A DNA stretch of 64,000 nt from Mesobacillus maritimus (GCF_023715205.1 NZ_JAMBNR010000001.1:124001-188000); one strand, 5' to 3'; numbered from the stretch's first letter, positions 35,446-44,780 are shown. Numbers and translations: made by a program. Notes: generated by a model from the letters alone, not told the origin.

Positions 35446-36498
35446 TTATTTCAACGCTTCTTCTAATAAATCTGTATTAACAATTTTACTTGCATCGATT
35501 GCTTTATCAATCAGCTTTTCTTTCGCGTACCAATCAATTTGAGTTTGGATGTCTTCCTCTAATAATTTTCCTTGAGGATCCATATACGGCATACCCAGCT
35601 TAATTAATTCAGGGTCTTGGTCCGTATATTTTGCTATGATTTCAACAACCTCATCATAGTTTTCGCCAGGAACCAATTCACCGTTTTCTTGTGTTAATAC
35701 GGCATCATAATAATACTGAGTTGCTTTTACATACGCTTTTAGGAATGGAACTGCTACCTCCTTGTTTTCGGCAAAAGCTGGAGAAAAGAAAATGCCTGAT
35801 GTTTGATAATCCATTTCCTCACCAACTTGCGTAATCACTTTACCGTAGCCTTCTTGAACAACGGTTGAGATATTCGGTTCATTTAAAATGACTGCATCTA
35901 CTTGTTTACTATTCAATGCTTCCATCAAGCCTTTAATACTGTTTAAGGGAACTAACTGAACATCATTAATTGTAAGTCCGTGGTTTTCTAGTATCCTTCC
36001 AGCCATATAATGGAAGGTAGAGCCTGTTTGCGTGATGCCAATTCGTTTTCCTTTTAGATCCTTGGGTTCTGCTACATCAGAATCGTCTGGAACGAGTACA
36101 GCTGAAGATGAGAAGCCTTCTTGTTCTCGCCCTTTATCTGCTACGATCCATAATTGCTGTCCACCAGCGACCATATTAAATAAGCTTGCTGTAATTCCAG
36201 TCGCTCCTACGTCAACGCTACCACCAGCTGTCGCAACCGTAATTGGTTGTGCCGCTTCAAACCATTGTGGATTAACTTCAAGATTTTCTTCCTCAAAGTA
36301 ACCTTTTTCCATCGCAATAAATAAAGGAGCTGTACTTGTTAATTTCAGCATGCCTACATCAACAGTGATTTTTTCAGTAGATTCATTGCTTTTTTCACTA
36401 TTGTTTTCTTCACTTGCATTATCTTGACTGCCACAACCCACAAGCGCAAGCATGACTGTGAGCGTAATAGCTATCAATCTCCATTTAGTTTTGTTCAA
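35446..36498 (-). CDS. ABC substrate-binding lipoprotein, SsuA/NMT1 family
   Basis: 350 aa. A lipoprotein signal (MNKTKWRLIAITLTVMLALV then GCGSQ, lipobox Cys22) is followed by a Ser/Asn/Glu-rich linker and the NMT1-type fold ('GSVDVGATGITASLFNMVAG', 'KGKRIGITQTGSTFHYMAGR'). First gene of the importer operon. The ligand could be an aliphatic sulfonate or a similar small anion. No monooxygenase is in the operon, so sulfonate use is not shown. Confidence 0.9.
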   Translation of the reverse strand: MNKTKWRLIAITLTVMLALVGCGSQDNASEENNSEKSNESTEKITVDVGMLKLTSTAPLFIAMEKGYFEEENLEVNPQWFEAAQPITVATAGGSVDVGATGITASLFNMVAGGQQLWIVADKGREQEGFSSSAVLVPDDSDVAEPKDLKGKRIGITQTGSTFHYMAGRILENHGLTINDVQLVPLNSIKGLMEALNSKQVDAVILNEPNISTVVQEGYGKVITQVGEEMDYQTSGIFFSPAFAENKEVAVPFLKAYVKATQYYYDAVLTQENGELVPGENYDEVVEIIAKYTDQDPELIKLGMPYMDPQGKLLEEDIQTQIDWYAKEKLIDKAIDASKIVNTDLLEEALK

Positions 36499-36644
36499 AG
36501 AAATTCCCCCTATTAATACAATTTTTTTAATTTATAGACTATTATAACGCAAGCTCATAATTATTCTACACAATTTTTAAAATTACTGTAATAAAATGCA
36601 TCTAACAACATAAAATGAGGAAATTCAGAATTTCCTGTCATTAA

Positions 36645-36675
36645 AAGAAAGTAGCCATTTGGCTACTTTCCGTTC
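36645..36675 (-). terminator. Terminator of the small-gene cluster 36680-37315
   Basis: GAAAGTAGCC pairs with GGCTACTTTC over a 4-base loop; TTTTAAT follows on the minus strand. Confidence 0.75.
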
Positions 36676-36679
36676 CTAA

Positions 36680-36865
36680 TCACATACTTGGTTGACGTCG
36701 CTTTAATTGCTTTTCAATTGCTTGGTCACGTTCGCCTCCATCTGAAAGTTCTTCTGAGAACTCATGTTCATTCTTTAACCCCTTTTTACCTACTAATGTT
36801 GAAGTTCGAATGGTTTCGGATTGCAAATTATTATTGGGTGCACCTTGATGATTCCAATCAGCCAC
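36680..36865 (-). CDS. 61-aa hydrophilic small protein
   Basis: GTG start with GGAGGTTAGAAA upstream (very strong site). The sequence (MADWNHQGAPNNNLQSETIR...) is polar and Asn/Glu/Arg-rich. Composition resembles minor spore proteins. Last of three small genes in a row on this strand. Family not identified. Confidence 0.6.
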   Translation of the reverse strand: MADWNHQGAPNNNLQSETIRTSTLVGKKGLKNEHEFSEELSDGGERDQAIEKQLKRRQPSM

Positions 36866-36882
36866 TTTCTAACCTCCTTCAT

Positions 36883-37038
36883 CTAGCTTGGATTAACTTC
36901 GTCATAAGAAAGAGTTGTTACCTCTGTGTATTCTCCTTTTTCGATTTCACTATTTGTAGCTTCTTCGTTCATTTCTTCCTGATCATCCATTCCTGGGGCG
37001 ACAGTAGGTTCTTGTTTCTTTAAATTTTCTTTTTTCAT
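36883..37038 (-). CDS. 51-aa acidic small protein
   Basis: ATG at 37038 after GGAGGAG; a longer frame to 37080 overlaps the previous gene and has no site. Very acidic (DDQEEMNEEATNSEIEKGEY). Unknown function; grouped with two other small genes. Confidence 0.55.
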   Translation of the reverse strand: MKKENLKKQEPTVAPGMDDQEEMNEEATNSEIEKGEYTEVTTLSYDEVNPS

Positions 37039-37051
37039 TTTGCACTCCTCC

Positions 37052-37315
37052 TTACTGTGGATCTGCTGGAGCAGCATCAACAGCTATTTCATAGGCATCA
37101 AGAATGGCTTCTTTTTCAGAATGATTAGATAATCCAATTAGATGTTGCCCATCTTCATCTTCCTCAACTTGCATAAGGACAGTATCATTTTCGGATCTTA
37201 ATAATGCGTACGTTTCTCCCCGCATATCAAATAAAGCTTCAACTTCATACAAAATTTCGTTGCCAGCTTCATCTTCTACCGTAATTAAGTCACGAATATT
37301 TTCACTTTTAATCAT
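37052..37315 (-). CDS. DUF1292-type small protein
   Basis: 87 aa from the ATG at 37315 (GGGGTGAAACG before it); the frame extends to 37480 but that part has no ribosome site. 'ITVEDEAGNEILYEVEALFD' and 'YALLRSENDTVLMQVEEDED' follow the DUF1292 (YrzB-like) pattern of short acidic beta hairpins. Function unknown. First gene of the small-gene cluster. Confidence 0.7.
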   Translation of the reverse strand: MIKSENIRDLITVEDEAGNEILYEVEALFDMRGETYALLRSENDTVLMQVEEDEDGQHLIGLSNHSEKEAILDAYEIAVDAAPADPQ

Positions 37316-37578
37316 CGTTTCACCCCATTCCCATAATAAGAGGTTCACTCTCCTCCGTATTAAAATTTCCACTTCATAAAGAATCATGCTGAGTAGATAC
37401 TGGAATAAAATTGGTTTTATTAATAGACTCTTTTCTAAAAATTGTAGACCTGTTAAATCTAGATAGTCATTTTTTCCCATGATTAATTTAATTCAGAACT
37501 AAAGTTCAAAATATGACTTACACATTGTATAGTTAAAATTCGTTGGTTAAAAATAACCTTAATTACGAAAAGTAAAAT

Positions 37579-37606
37579 AAAAAAACCTTCCTTAAAAAAG
37601 GAAGGG
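37579..37606 (-). terminator. Terminator of the flavin reductase gene
   Basis: CCTTCC-TTAAAAAA-GGAAGG, followed by seven T on the minus strand. Confidence 0.8.
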
Positions 37607-37619
37607 AAATCTAACAGTT

Positions 37620-38114
37620 TTACTTATAAAATTCATCTGGAATTGGACCAAACTTTCGCTTATGGTACAATAATGGTTCTTTTTGTTCACTCTGAATTTC
37701 AACAACTTCTCCGATCAAGATCGTATGGTCTCCGGCATCCACAGTCTTATATGTTTTACATTGAAGAACGCCTGCTGCACCAGCAATCACAGGGAGATTA
37801 TGAGCAGACAATTGCCATTCACAATTACTAAAGCGATCTATTCCCTTCGTAGCGAATAAGGAACAAATATCACTTTGGTCACCTGCTAACACATGAACAG
37901 CAAATTTGTCAGTGTTTTTAAATACATCATGAGAAGATACTCGCTTATCAATTGACCATAGAATGAGCAATGGGTCAATAGAAACGGATGCAAAAGAATT
38001 GACCGTTAACCCAAGTGGGGTACCATTCTCATCAACAGTTGTAACAACCGTAACACCTGTCGGGTAATTACCCATTACTTCTTTAAATAACGCCTCATTT
38101 GTTTGGTTCGTCAT
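37620..38114 (-). CDS. Flavin reductase-like (FMN-binding split barrel) protein
   Basis: 164 aa from the ATG at 38114 (GGAAGGTG upstream). Signature 'YPTGVTVVTTVDENGTPLGL' followed by TVNSFASVSIDPLLILWSID is the flavin-binding region of HpaC/DIM6-type reductases, which use NAD(P)H to supply reduced FMN or FAD to a monooxygenase. The partner is not adjacent; an LLM-type oxidoreductase lies 16 kb away. Confidence 0.85.
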   Translation of the reverse strand: MTNQTNEALFKEVMGNYPTGVTVVTTVDENGTPLGLTVNSFASVSIDPLLILWSIDKRVSSHDVFKNTDKFAVHVLAGDQSDICSLFATKGIDRFSNCEWQLSAHNLPVIAGAAGVLQCKTYKTVDAGDHTILIGEVVEIQSEQKEPLLYHKRKFGPIPDEFYK

Positions 38115-38235
38115 CTGGTTCACACCTTCCAATAATCATTAGCTATCTTTTGATATATAACAATATTAACAATTTTAAAACCATGTGTACATTTTTCTGA
38201 CTAACTAATTAAACTAAAAATAGGTAGCAATACAA

Positions 38236-39078
38236 TCAATAAATTGCTTGTTGGCGAATCCATTTTGTAGCGACCCATTTCTCGCCCTTTTTGATTGGAA
38301 CACTGCTATGCACGGACATCCGATCTACTTGACCTATGCTGTTTCCGTAATGAAAATAAACAGCGGATCCTTTCTTAGGGACAATACTAATTCCTGCTTT
38401 TGGAAAAACAGTTTCTCCGCCGGCTTCAACGTCATTTAAGTAAATGAGAAAAGTCCCCACTCTTTGCCCACCTTTTTCAGGGTCAACTTTACTGGGTGGG
38501 AAAAAATCAAAATGCTGTTTATACTCTTCCCCTATGTCATAATTTAAAACTTGAAGACCTTCTCCATTTTCAACTGGAAAGTCAGTCAGTGCAGCTATTC
38601 TTCGTTCAATTTTTCCAATTAAGTTGTTTTCATGGACACTAAAAGCCATTCCCTTGCTTGTTCGGCCAGGTGCGGTTACTTCCTGACCTGTTTTAGGGTC
38701 TACAATTTTAGAAGGGAGCAAGCGTTCTTTTGAGCATAAAATGAGTTCGTCACATTCAGCTTCACTCAATACATTATCTAAGTGAAGGATGAACGGCTTA
38801 TCAGCTCTAGAGAGTACTTTAATGTCACGGTCGAGGGTGGAAATAACCGTGCCCTTTTTCCCTATTGGTGGTGTCTCGGACTGATATGCCTCTTGTACGG
38901 CTTCATTCGTAACGATGGATTCTTTCCCCACGATTCGGAAAAGTGTCTCGTATGCAAAGCGGGGGGCAAATCCTTTTTTGATTAAGGCATCTGCAATGAC
39001 AACAGGACTAACACCTTTGCTTAACGTATCAATAATCCAATCCCTTAGTTCATTTGAGATTTGTCTTATTTTTTCCAT
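38236..39078 (-). CDS. Prolyl 4-hydroxylase-like 2-oxoglutarate/Fe(II) dioxygenase
   Basis: 280 aa from the ATG at 39078 (AAAGGAG upstream). The C-terminal 190 residues are a P4Hc domain: iron ligands in 'QHFDFFPPS' (HxD) and the distal His of 'RMSVHSSVPIKKGEKW', with the 2-oxoglutarate Lys and 'WVATKWIRQ'. The first 80 residues are a helical region ('ADALIKKGFAPRFAYETLFR'). Bacillus anthracis has a related enzyme that hydroxylates proline in peptides. The substrate here is unknown. Confidence 0.85.
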   Translation of the reverse strand: MEKIRQISNELRDWIIDTLSKGVSPVVIADALIKKGFAPRFAYETLFRIVGKESIVTNEAVQEAYQSETPPIGKKGTVISTLDRDIKVLSRADKPFILHLDNVLSEAECDELILCSKERLLPSKIVDPKTGQEVTAPGRTSKGMAFSVHENNLIGKIERRIAALTDFPVENGEGLQVLNYDIGEEYKQHFDFFPPSKVDPEKGGQRVGTFLIYLNDVEAGGETVFPKAGISIVPKKGSAVYFHYGNSIGQVDRMSVHSSVPIKKGEKWVATKWIRQQAIY

Positions 39079-39235
39079 AGAATCGTCTCCTTTAGAGGCC
39101 GTTCGTCTTTTTAAGTAAGCATTTACATAAAACAAAATGAGTTCATCAATTAATTGTAAGGCAGGCATTCTATTGCAGTTTCGATATATTAATAGATTAA
39201 ACAAAATTCCAAAGAATTACAATAGAATAAATAGA

Positions 39236-39270
39236 CCAAAAAGCCTTCTCGAGTATATAGGCGAGAAGGC
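39236..39270 (-). terminator. Terminator of the SDR gene
   Basis: GCCTTCTCG pairs with CGAGAAGGC; TTTTTGG follows on the minus strand. Confidence 0.8.
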
Positions 39271-39284
39271 AAATATTCATATAT

Positions 39285-40034
39285 TCATTCTTCATAAATC
39301 ATCTTTTTCGTCATACCACCATCTACTTCTAAGTTCACCCCATTTACAAAGTTGTTTTCTGGTGACGTTAAGTAGAGACATGCTCGGCCAATATCGTCCG
39401 GTTTACCAACACGCTGGGAAAAATGTTGTCGGTGGTCTCGTTCCGTTAATTTTGAATAATCACCTGTCTCAATCCACCCTGGGGAAATGGCATTAACTGC
39501 TATATGATCTTCACTAAAAGAAGCAGCAAGTGCATGAGTTACCGCCACAATTCCACCTTTTGTTGCTGCATAAGCTTCCGAATTGGGTTCGGACATTAAG
39601 GCTCTTGTTGAAGCAATATTCACTATTGCACCACCACTTTCGTTCTTCCGCATATATTTTGCTGCTTCACGTGATGCTAAGAATACACTTCTTAAATTGG
39701 TGTGCATGACGTCGTCCCATTCTTCTATCGTTAATTCATACGGGCTTTTCCATATTCCTTTACCGGCATTATTAATTAATATATTGAGACTATTGTATGT
39801 ATCGTATGCTGTTTTCATTAACTTTTTTACTTCACTTTCGTTTCTTACATCGGTCAGAATAAAATGAGCTTGTCCACCATTCTTCTTTATATCGAAAACT
39901 GTTTTCTCTCCATTTTGTTTGTCCACGTCAGCCACAAACACTCTTGCTCCATTTTCTGCATAAAGCTTAGCTATAACTCTTCCAATCCCATTTGCTGCCC
40001 CGGTTATAACTACTACTTTATTTTGGTAATTCAT
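39285..40034 (-). CDS. Short-chain dehydrogenase/reductase
   Basis: 249 aa from the ATG at 40034 (GGAGGG upstream). NAD(P) motif 'VVITGAANGIGR', 'NNAG' motif, catalytic Ser in 'IVNIASTRAL' and 'YAATKGG' (YxxxK). Typical classical SDR; substrate unknown. A separate unit from the thiolase gene upstream. Confidence 0.88.
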   Translation of the reverse strand: MNYQNKVVVITGAANGIGRVIAKLYAENGARVFVADVDKQNGEKTVFDIKKNGGQAHFILTDVRNESEVKKLMKTAYDTYNSLNILINNAGKGIWKSPYELTIEEWDDVMHTNLRSVFLASREAAKYMRKNESGGAIVNIASTRALMSEPNSEAYAATKGGIVAVTHALAASFSEDHIAVNAISPGWIETGDYSKLTERDHRQHFSQRVGKPDDIGRACLYLTSPENNFVNGVNLEVDGGMTKKMIYEE

Positions 40035-40155
40035 TGGTATCCCTCCTTCGTTTTCATATCCATGATTATACCCTAAATATATTGTTCTATAGGATAATAA
40101 AATTTTTGTCACTAATTCTTATTCATCATGTAAACATTTCTATGAAGATCTTCAC

Positions 40156-40187
40156 AAAAATCGCGTGTACCTTCTTAGGCACACGCG
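40156..40187 (-). terminator. Terminator of the thiolase gene
   Basis: CGCGTGT...ACACGCG stem extended by GG/CC, followed by ATTTTTG on the minus strand. Confidence 0.75.
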
Positions 40188-40211
40188 TTTCCTATGAATC
40201 TATCTCTATGG

Positions 40212-41393
40212 TTAAATGCCCTCAATGACGACAGATATACCTTGGCCACCACCGATGCAAAGTGAAGCTAAACCGTATTTTCCTTGTCTTTCTTTCAATT
40301 CTATAGCTAAGGAGTGGAGAATTCTTGTTCCACTTGCCCCTACTGGATGACCTAAAGCGATGGCCCCTCCATTTACATTAACCTTTTCCGGATTAAGATT
40401 CAGTGCTTTGATCACAGCTAATGATTGCGCAGCAAATGCCTCGTTCAATTCAATTAAATCAATATCACTCATACTTAAACCGGCTTTAGCCAAAGCGATT
40501 TTACTTGCTGGAACTGGACCTATTCCCATAATTGTAGGGTCTACACCGGCTACTCCCCATGAAGTAATTTTGGCTAAAGGCTTAACATTTGGATGTTCTT
40601 CTAAATATTTTTCTGAAACTAGTACAACCGCTGCTGCACCATCGTTGATTCCACTTGCATTTCCTGCCGTTACAGTTCCATCCTTTTTAAAAGCAGGTCT
40701 CAGACCAGAAAGCTTCTCTAATGATGTAGCTGGTTTAATATGTTCATCCTCAGAAACAGTAATGGTGCCTCTACGATTAGAGACTTCAACAGAGACAATT
40801 TCTTTCTGGAATCTTCCGGCATTCCTAGCATTTGCTGCACGTTGTTGGGAGATGAGTGCAAACTCATCTTGTTCCTCTCTAGTAATCTCGTATTGTTCTG
40901 CTAAGTTTTCAGCTGTAATCCCCATCCCACAACCTGTGTATTGATCTTGCAATGTTAAGGTAAGCATATCATCAATTTCTGGTGTTTTTAGTCCTGTCCC
41001 AAATCGTGTATTTCTTAAAACATGTGGGGCTTGACTCATATTTTCAGCTCCACCAGCTAACGCTGTTTCCGCATCTCCCAATAGAATCGCCTGTGCTGCT
41101 GAAACGACTGCCTGCAGACCTGATCCACATAAACGGTTAAGGGTTAGCGCAGGCGTTTCTATTGGAATCCCTGCTTTAAGAGCGATATGTCGGGATAAAT
41201 ATGAAGCCGCTTTTGTTGTATGTATGACATTGCCAAAAAACACTTGATCAATCTCATTTGCTGAGACATTGCTTCGCTTCAAGGCTTCTTTACTTGCTAT
41301 CACGCCCAAATCGATGTCTGAAACATTTGTTAACGAACCACCAAAACTTCCAAATGGCGTGCGTGCTCCTTCTACTAAGTAAACCGCTTTCAT
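40212..41393 (-). CDS. Acetyl-CoA acetyltransferase (thiolase)
   Basis: 393 aa from the ATG at 41393 (AGGAGTGAGG upstream). Nucleophile Cys in 'LNRLCGSGLQAVVSAA' (about 90), catalytic His in 'ALGHPVGASGTRI' (about 350) and second Cys in 'ASLCIGGGQG' (about 380). Condenses two acetyl-CoA or cleaves 3-ketoacyl-CoA. Monocistronic, so the direction of use (fatty-acid degradation or acetoacetyl-CoA synthesis) is open. Confidence 0.92.
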   Translation of the reverse strand: MKAVYLVEGARTPFGSFGGSLTNVSDIDLGVIASKEALKRSNVSANEIDQVFFGNVIHTTKAASYLSRHIALKAGIPIETPALTLNRLCGSGLQAVVSAAQAILLGDAETALAGGAENMSQAPHVLRNTRFGTGLKTPEIDDMLTLTLQDQYTGCGMGITAENLAEQYEITREEQDEFALISQQRAANARNAGRFQKEIVSVEVSNRRGTITVSEDEHIKPATSLEKLSGLRPAFKKDGTVTAGNASGINDGAAAVVLVSEKYLEEHPNVKPLAKITSWGVAGVDPTIMGIGPVPASKIALAKAGLSMSDIDLIELNEAFAAQSLAVIKALNLNPEKVNVNGGAIALGHPVGASGTRILHSLAIELKERQGKYGLASLCIGGGQGISVVIEGI

Positions 41394-41517
41394 TATCCTC
41401 ACTCCTAAGATATTTTTTCTCGTTCCTTCTATCATTTTATAATTCTCCATTTAATTTTACTACACTTTACTGTTTATTTCGAAAATTTAAATTAAGGATT
41501 AAAAAAGAGCTCTTGGA

Positions 41518-41916
41518 TTAATCCTCTGACTTATACACTGCGTGGTAAGAATTTTCTCCTGAATGAACAGAGAGGAGGGTATCAGCATAACCAACAAGAC
41601 GATTAATTAGTTCTTCCACAATGGCATGAACGATTGGTCGCGTATCTTCTTCATGTAATTTAGGATCGTCAAAAATAACCGTTGAATTGATAAAGATATC
41701 GCGATTCCCATATAAATCATAATGAATAATAGCTTTCCCAGCAGCTCCACCAGTTTGGGGATCTTCGAAACTTGGCAAAAAGACATACCATTCTTCAGCA
41801 GTAGCAGACCGAAAGTTTTTTGTGAATGTTAATCCTTCTAATTCGTTTTTAATTCGGTTATTCAGTATGGTTTGTTTAGCATCTATAATTTTATTGTTTT
41901 TATGTTTGTCTTTCAC
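41518..41916 (-). CDS. Hypothetical 132-aa protein
   Basis: I take the GTG at 41916 because GGAGGAGGTG lies 6 nt before it; the frame extends to an ATG at 41961 without a site. The middle reads 'ATAEEWYVFLPSFEDPQTGG' and 'KAIIHYDLYGNRDIFINST'. No signal or membrane segment. Family not identified. Confidence 0.6.
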   Translation of the reverse strand: MKDKHKNNKIIDAKQTILNNRIKNELEGLTFTKNFRSATAEEWYVFLPSFEDPQTGGAAGKAIIHYDLYGNRDIFINSTVIFDDPKLHEEDTRPIVHAIVEELINRLVGYADTLLSVHSGENSYHAVYKSED

Positions 41917-42071
41917 CCTTAACACCTCCTCCAAATATCTATTCTCCCCACTCGTCATCATATCAACCGCTCTAGGTGGGGTATTTTTCCTATAAAAGGC
42001 GAATACCCAAGAGATTATATGGGTGTCTGCATAAAATGTACGGAATAAACATATGAGGAGGAATATAGAAA

Positions 42072-42320
42072 ATGAATAACGGTCAAGAAATGTTTATGAA
42101 TCCTTATGACACGAGAATATTTGGTAGACCATGGGGTTTTGGGCGTCCGTTCGGTTTTGGTAGACCATGGGGCTTTGGGCGTCCGTTTGGTTACGGCTTT
42201 GGCTTTGGTGCTCCGTTTGTTGGAGGTTTATTAGCAGGAGCAGCCTTAGGAAGTGCTTTCTATCCGCCATATGGCCCTTATGGTTATGGATACGGATATG
42301 GTTACCCATATTTTTGGTAA
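42072..42320 (+). CDS. Gly/Phe/Tyr-rich low-complexity protein (spore-surface type)
   Basis: 82 aa with GAGGAGG before the ATG. Residues 18-41 are a tandem GRPWGFGRPFGF repeat, then a hydrophobic glycine/alanine stretch (PFVGGLLAGAALGSAF) and a Tyr/Gly/Pro tail (YGPYGYGYGYGYPYFW). This composition is typical of small spore coat or inner-spore proteins in Bacillaceae. Exact family unknown. Confidence 0.65.
   Translation: MNNGQEMFMNPYDTRIFGRPWGFGRPFGFGRPWGFGRPFGYGFGFGAPFVGGLLAGAALGSAFYPPYGPYGYGYGYGYPYFW
42123..42194 (+). repeat. 36-bp tandem duplication inside the Gly/Phe-rich gene
   Basis: Units 42123-42158 and 42159-42194 each start GGTAGACCATGGGG and encode 12 residues (GRPWGFGRPFGF/Y). 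Third-position differences show it is not brand new. Confidence 0.85.
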
Positions 42321-42442
42321 TAGGTGAAGGTAAATTCCCCAAGCATTCCGTTAGTAGATAAAAGTTTACTGGATAAGGCTTACAATCGCATTAGTCTAGC
42401 TTACTTTAATGAGTCTTTTTTAAAAAATAGTCTAACAAAGAG

Positions 42443-42474
42443 CTACGAACCTTTGCAAACTTGAAGGTTCGTAG
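42443..42474. terminator. Hairpin between convergent genes
   Basis: CTACGAACCTT and AAGGTTCGTAG are a perfect 11-bp stem; T-rich flank on the minus side is weak, so efficiency is uncertain. Confidence 0.55.
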
Positions 42475-42497
42475 TTGACGTTTTGTTTGATTCTCTT

Positions 42498-44750
42498 CTA
42501 TTCTTTCAATAATTGTCCGATGAAAAATTCACTTACCTTTCTAGAATGAAGTCTTGCTGCAACAAAAGGTGGGTCCACATCAACCACCGCTTCTAATGGT
42601 TGACCAAGCCATAATATTTCCTCATCGATTAAAATAAATGGGAAGGCGATATTTTCATCCATCCACTGATTTGGTTGTAAGTGTTGCATTGGTTGTTTTG
42701 AGACAAGAGTAAACGAAACTTTTGGATGCCTCTTAGCCAACATTCGCTCCCATTCTGTAGCAAGAGTTTTCCCCTCCGGGATCGCAATAACAATAGAGTT
42801 TTTCGCAGATTGTAGATCTTGGAATACTTTAGATTGCTTTCTTGCGTGCGACCAAGCTAATTTTGAGTGTTGGTTTTTAATCCAATATCCAATCTTTTGC
42901 GTTGTCACCTGTTGATTATGCTGCATTTGGTGGTCAACAAGTTGTCGGAGTGTTTTCCCACGGAAAATGTTTTTTTTAATAAAGGACGTATTACTAACGT
43001 GAATAAACTTTCCACGGGTACGAGTGATGGCGACATTAATTAACCTCTCACTGTCTTTGCCAACTAACAGCATCCCTGGTCTTGATTGAGGTTCGGCATC
43101 TACAGTATCAAATATCATCACATCCCGCTCACTTCCCTGGAATCGATGAACCGTTGCTGCTATAATATCCGCATTTTTGTTTTCGTTTTCTAATAACTCC
43201 TCTATCAGAAGGTTCATTAAATTAGATTGTATCCGGTAAGGAGTCACGTACCCAATTGATTTGGCCCCTCCGAGAACAGATTCATAGATGAGTTGAAAGG
43301 ACAATAACAATTGCCAAAGATTATATCTCGAGTTTGAGCTCTTTTCACTAAGAGAATGGTGTCCTGTATAACTAGTATCTAAAAGTATAGAAGCATGTCC
43401 TGAAAAAGGTGTTTGCAAGACAATTTTATTGCGATTTGTATACACAGCTTCATGATCTGCCACAAGAGACTTGTATATATATTGATTCGTAAAAGCGGAA
43501 ATGTCTGGATGCATCCTGCGCTGCTCTTTTAATAATAACATGTGGGGATGTAACTTCTGCTGATTCACGGAATCAGCAACGTTAGTTTTATGAAAAATAT
43601 CCTCTTTTAACCACTCTGTTACCAGTAAGTCTCGACTTGCTGCGATGGGTGGTAACTGTTTAAAATCACCACATATGATCACCCTTTTTCCTAGCGTTGC
43701 TGCAAAAGCAGCTTGTGGAACATAGGCCATACTCGCCTCATCAACAATAATCAAATCAAATTCTTTTTCATAAATAGCAGAATCACTCGCTGCTTTCGCG
43801 AGCGTTGTACCAATAATCGCAGCTTTTTTTAACAATTCTAGTTCCTTTTGACGAAACTTATCTAGTAGCCTAGCTAGCTTAGTTTCAATTTCTAAAAGCT
43901 CGTCCGAATCTCGTTTGCTAAACGACCGAGTTAAATCTTGTTTTATTGTTCTTCTCTCAACTAATAGTGCAGTGCGTTCCTTTGATAATTTAGGGTTGGA
44001 ACTCTCAATTAATTGTTCAGAAGTAATCTCAGTATGATTGGCAAGGGATTGCCCAGAATTTGTACCGTAACGAAGCACATCTCCTACACAAAATTTGTCT
44101 TTCCTCTTTAGAAATAAAGAGATTTCTGCAAGAAGAACATCTACTGCTTGATTGCTGTGTGCCAACACCAAAATGCGTTTTTCTTGCAAGTATTTATTTG
44201 CTGCTACACGTGCAAGTGTATATGTTTTGCCGGTGCCAGGAGGACCCCAAACAAACGTTACTGGATTATACTTTGACCTTAAAGTCAATTCATGAACATT
44301 GCTCTTGATTCTTGTTGTTGGATGTTTCGGTTCCATTGTTGGGTCCATTAGCCTTTTTAATCTAGCTCGCTTTTGCTTGCTTTTCTTAATCTCGTCTAAT
44401 CGTTCAATTAAGTTTTCTAACAATTCCCAAGGGTCATGTAAGAGTGTCGCTTCTGATATTAATTCTCCTATACTTTTTTCTAGTGCAACAATCATTCCCT
44501 TACCTTCAGAAGATAGAACACGACCATTTGTTTTTAGCCCTCCCCATTCTAACCTTATTTTTGATCCGATTGGAATTGGCAATGAGCTTGATGTATCAAA
44601 ATAGTACGTAAACATTTCATCTCTTGATATAAATCGACCATTATAGACAATATATCGTGTTCCACCAAATTTTTTTAAAAAAGAAATTTCTTTTTGAATC
44701 GCTTTTTGCCATTCTTTTATATATGTTTTTGTTGTATTTTTCTCAACCAT
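42498..44750 (-). CDS. SF1 helicase of the UPF1/DNA2 type with C-terminal PLD-like region
   Basis: 750 aa from the ATG at 44750 (AAAGGATG upstream). Helicase motifs: I 'VWGPPGTGKTYTLARV', II 'LIIVDEASMAY', III 'IICGDFKQLPP', IV region 'GYVTPYRIQSNLM', V 'ATVHRFQGSERDVMIFDTV', VI 'NVAITRTRGK'. The last 120 residues ('NSIVIAIPEGKTLATEWERM') resemble a degenerate phospholipase-D-like domain attached to this helicase class. Role probably in DNA or RNA metabolism; monocistronic. Confidence 0.85.
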   Translation of the reverse strand: MVEKNTTKTYIKEWQKAIQKEISFLKKFGGTRYIVYNGRFISRDEMFTYYFDTSSSLPIPIGSKIRLEWGGLKTNGRVLSSEGKGMIVALEKSIGELISEATLLHDPWELLENLIERLDEIKKSKQKRARLKRLMDPTMEPKHPTTRIKSNVHELTLRSKYNPVTFVWGPPGTGKTYTLARVAANKYLQEKRILVLAHSNQAVDVLLAEISLFLKRKDKFCVGDVLRYGTNSGQSLANHTEITSEQLIESSNPKLSKERTALLVERRTIKQDLTRSFSKRDSDELLEIETKLARLLDKFRQKELELLKKAAIIGTTLAKAASDSAIYEKEFDLIIVDEASMAYVPQAAFAATLGKRVIICGDFKQLPPIAASRDLLVTEWLKEDIFHKTNVADSVNQQKLHPHMLLLKEQRRMHPDISAFTNQYIYKSLVADHEAVYTNRNKIVLQTPFSGHASILLDTSYTGHHSLSEKSSNSRYNLWQLLLSFQLIYESVLGGAKSIGYVTPYRIQSNLMNLLIEELLENENKNADIIAATVHRFQGSERDVMIFDTVDAEPQSRPGMLLVGKDSERLINVAITRTRGKFIHVSNTSFIKKNIFRGKTLRQLVDHQMQHNQQVTTQKIGYWIKNQHSKLAWSHARKQSKVFQDLQSAKNSIVIAIPEGKTLATEWERMLAKRHPKVSFTLVSKQPMQHLQPNQWMDENIAFPFILIDEEILWLGQPLEAVVDVDPPFVAARLHSRKVSEFFIGQLLKE

Positions 44751-44780
44751 AAATGCATCCTTTGTATGTTCAAGTTTAAT

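Noticed and set aside
42123-42194. Tandem repeat considered as a CRISPR fragment
   Set aside because: Adjacent units without spacers, inside a coding frame.
42498-44750. UPF1-like helicase as a defence gene
   Set aside because: It lies among core genes, and its layout is that of widespread housekeeping-type bacillar helicases.
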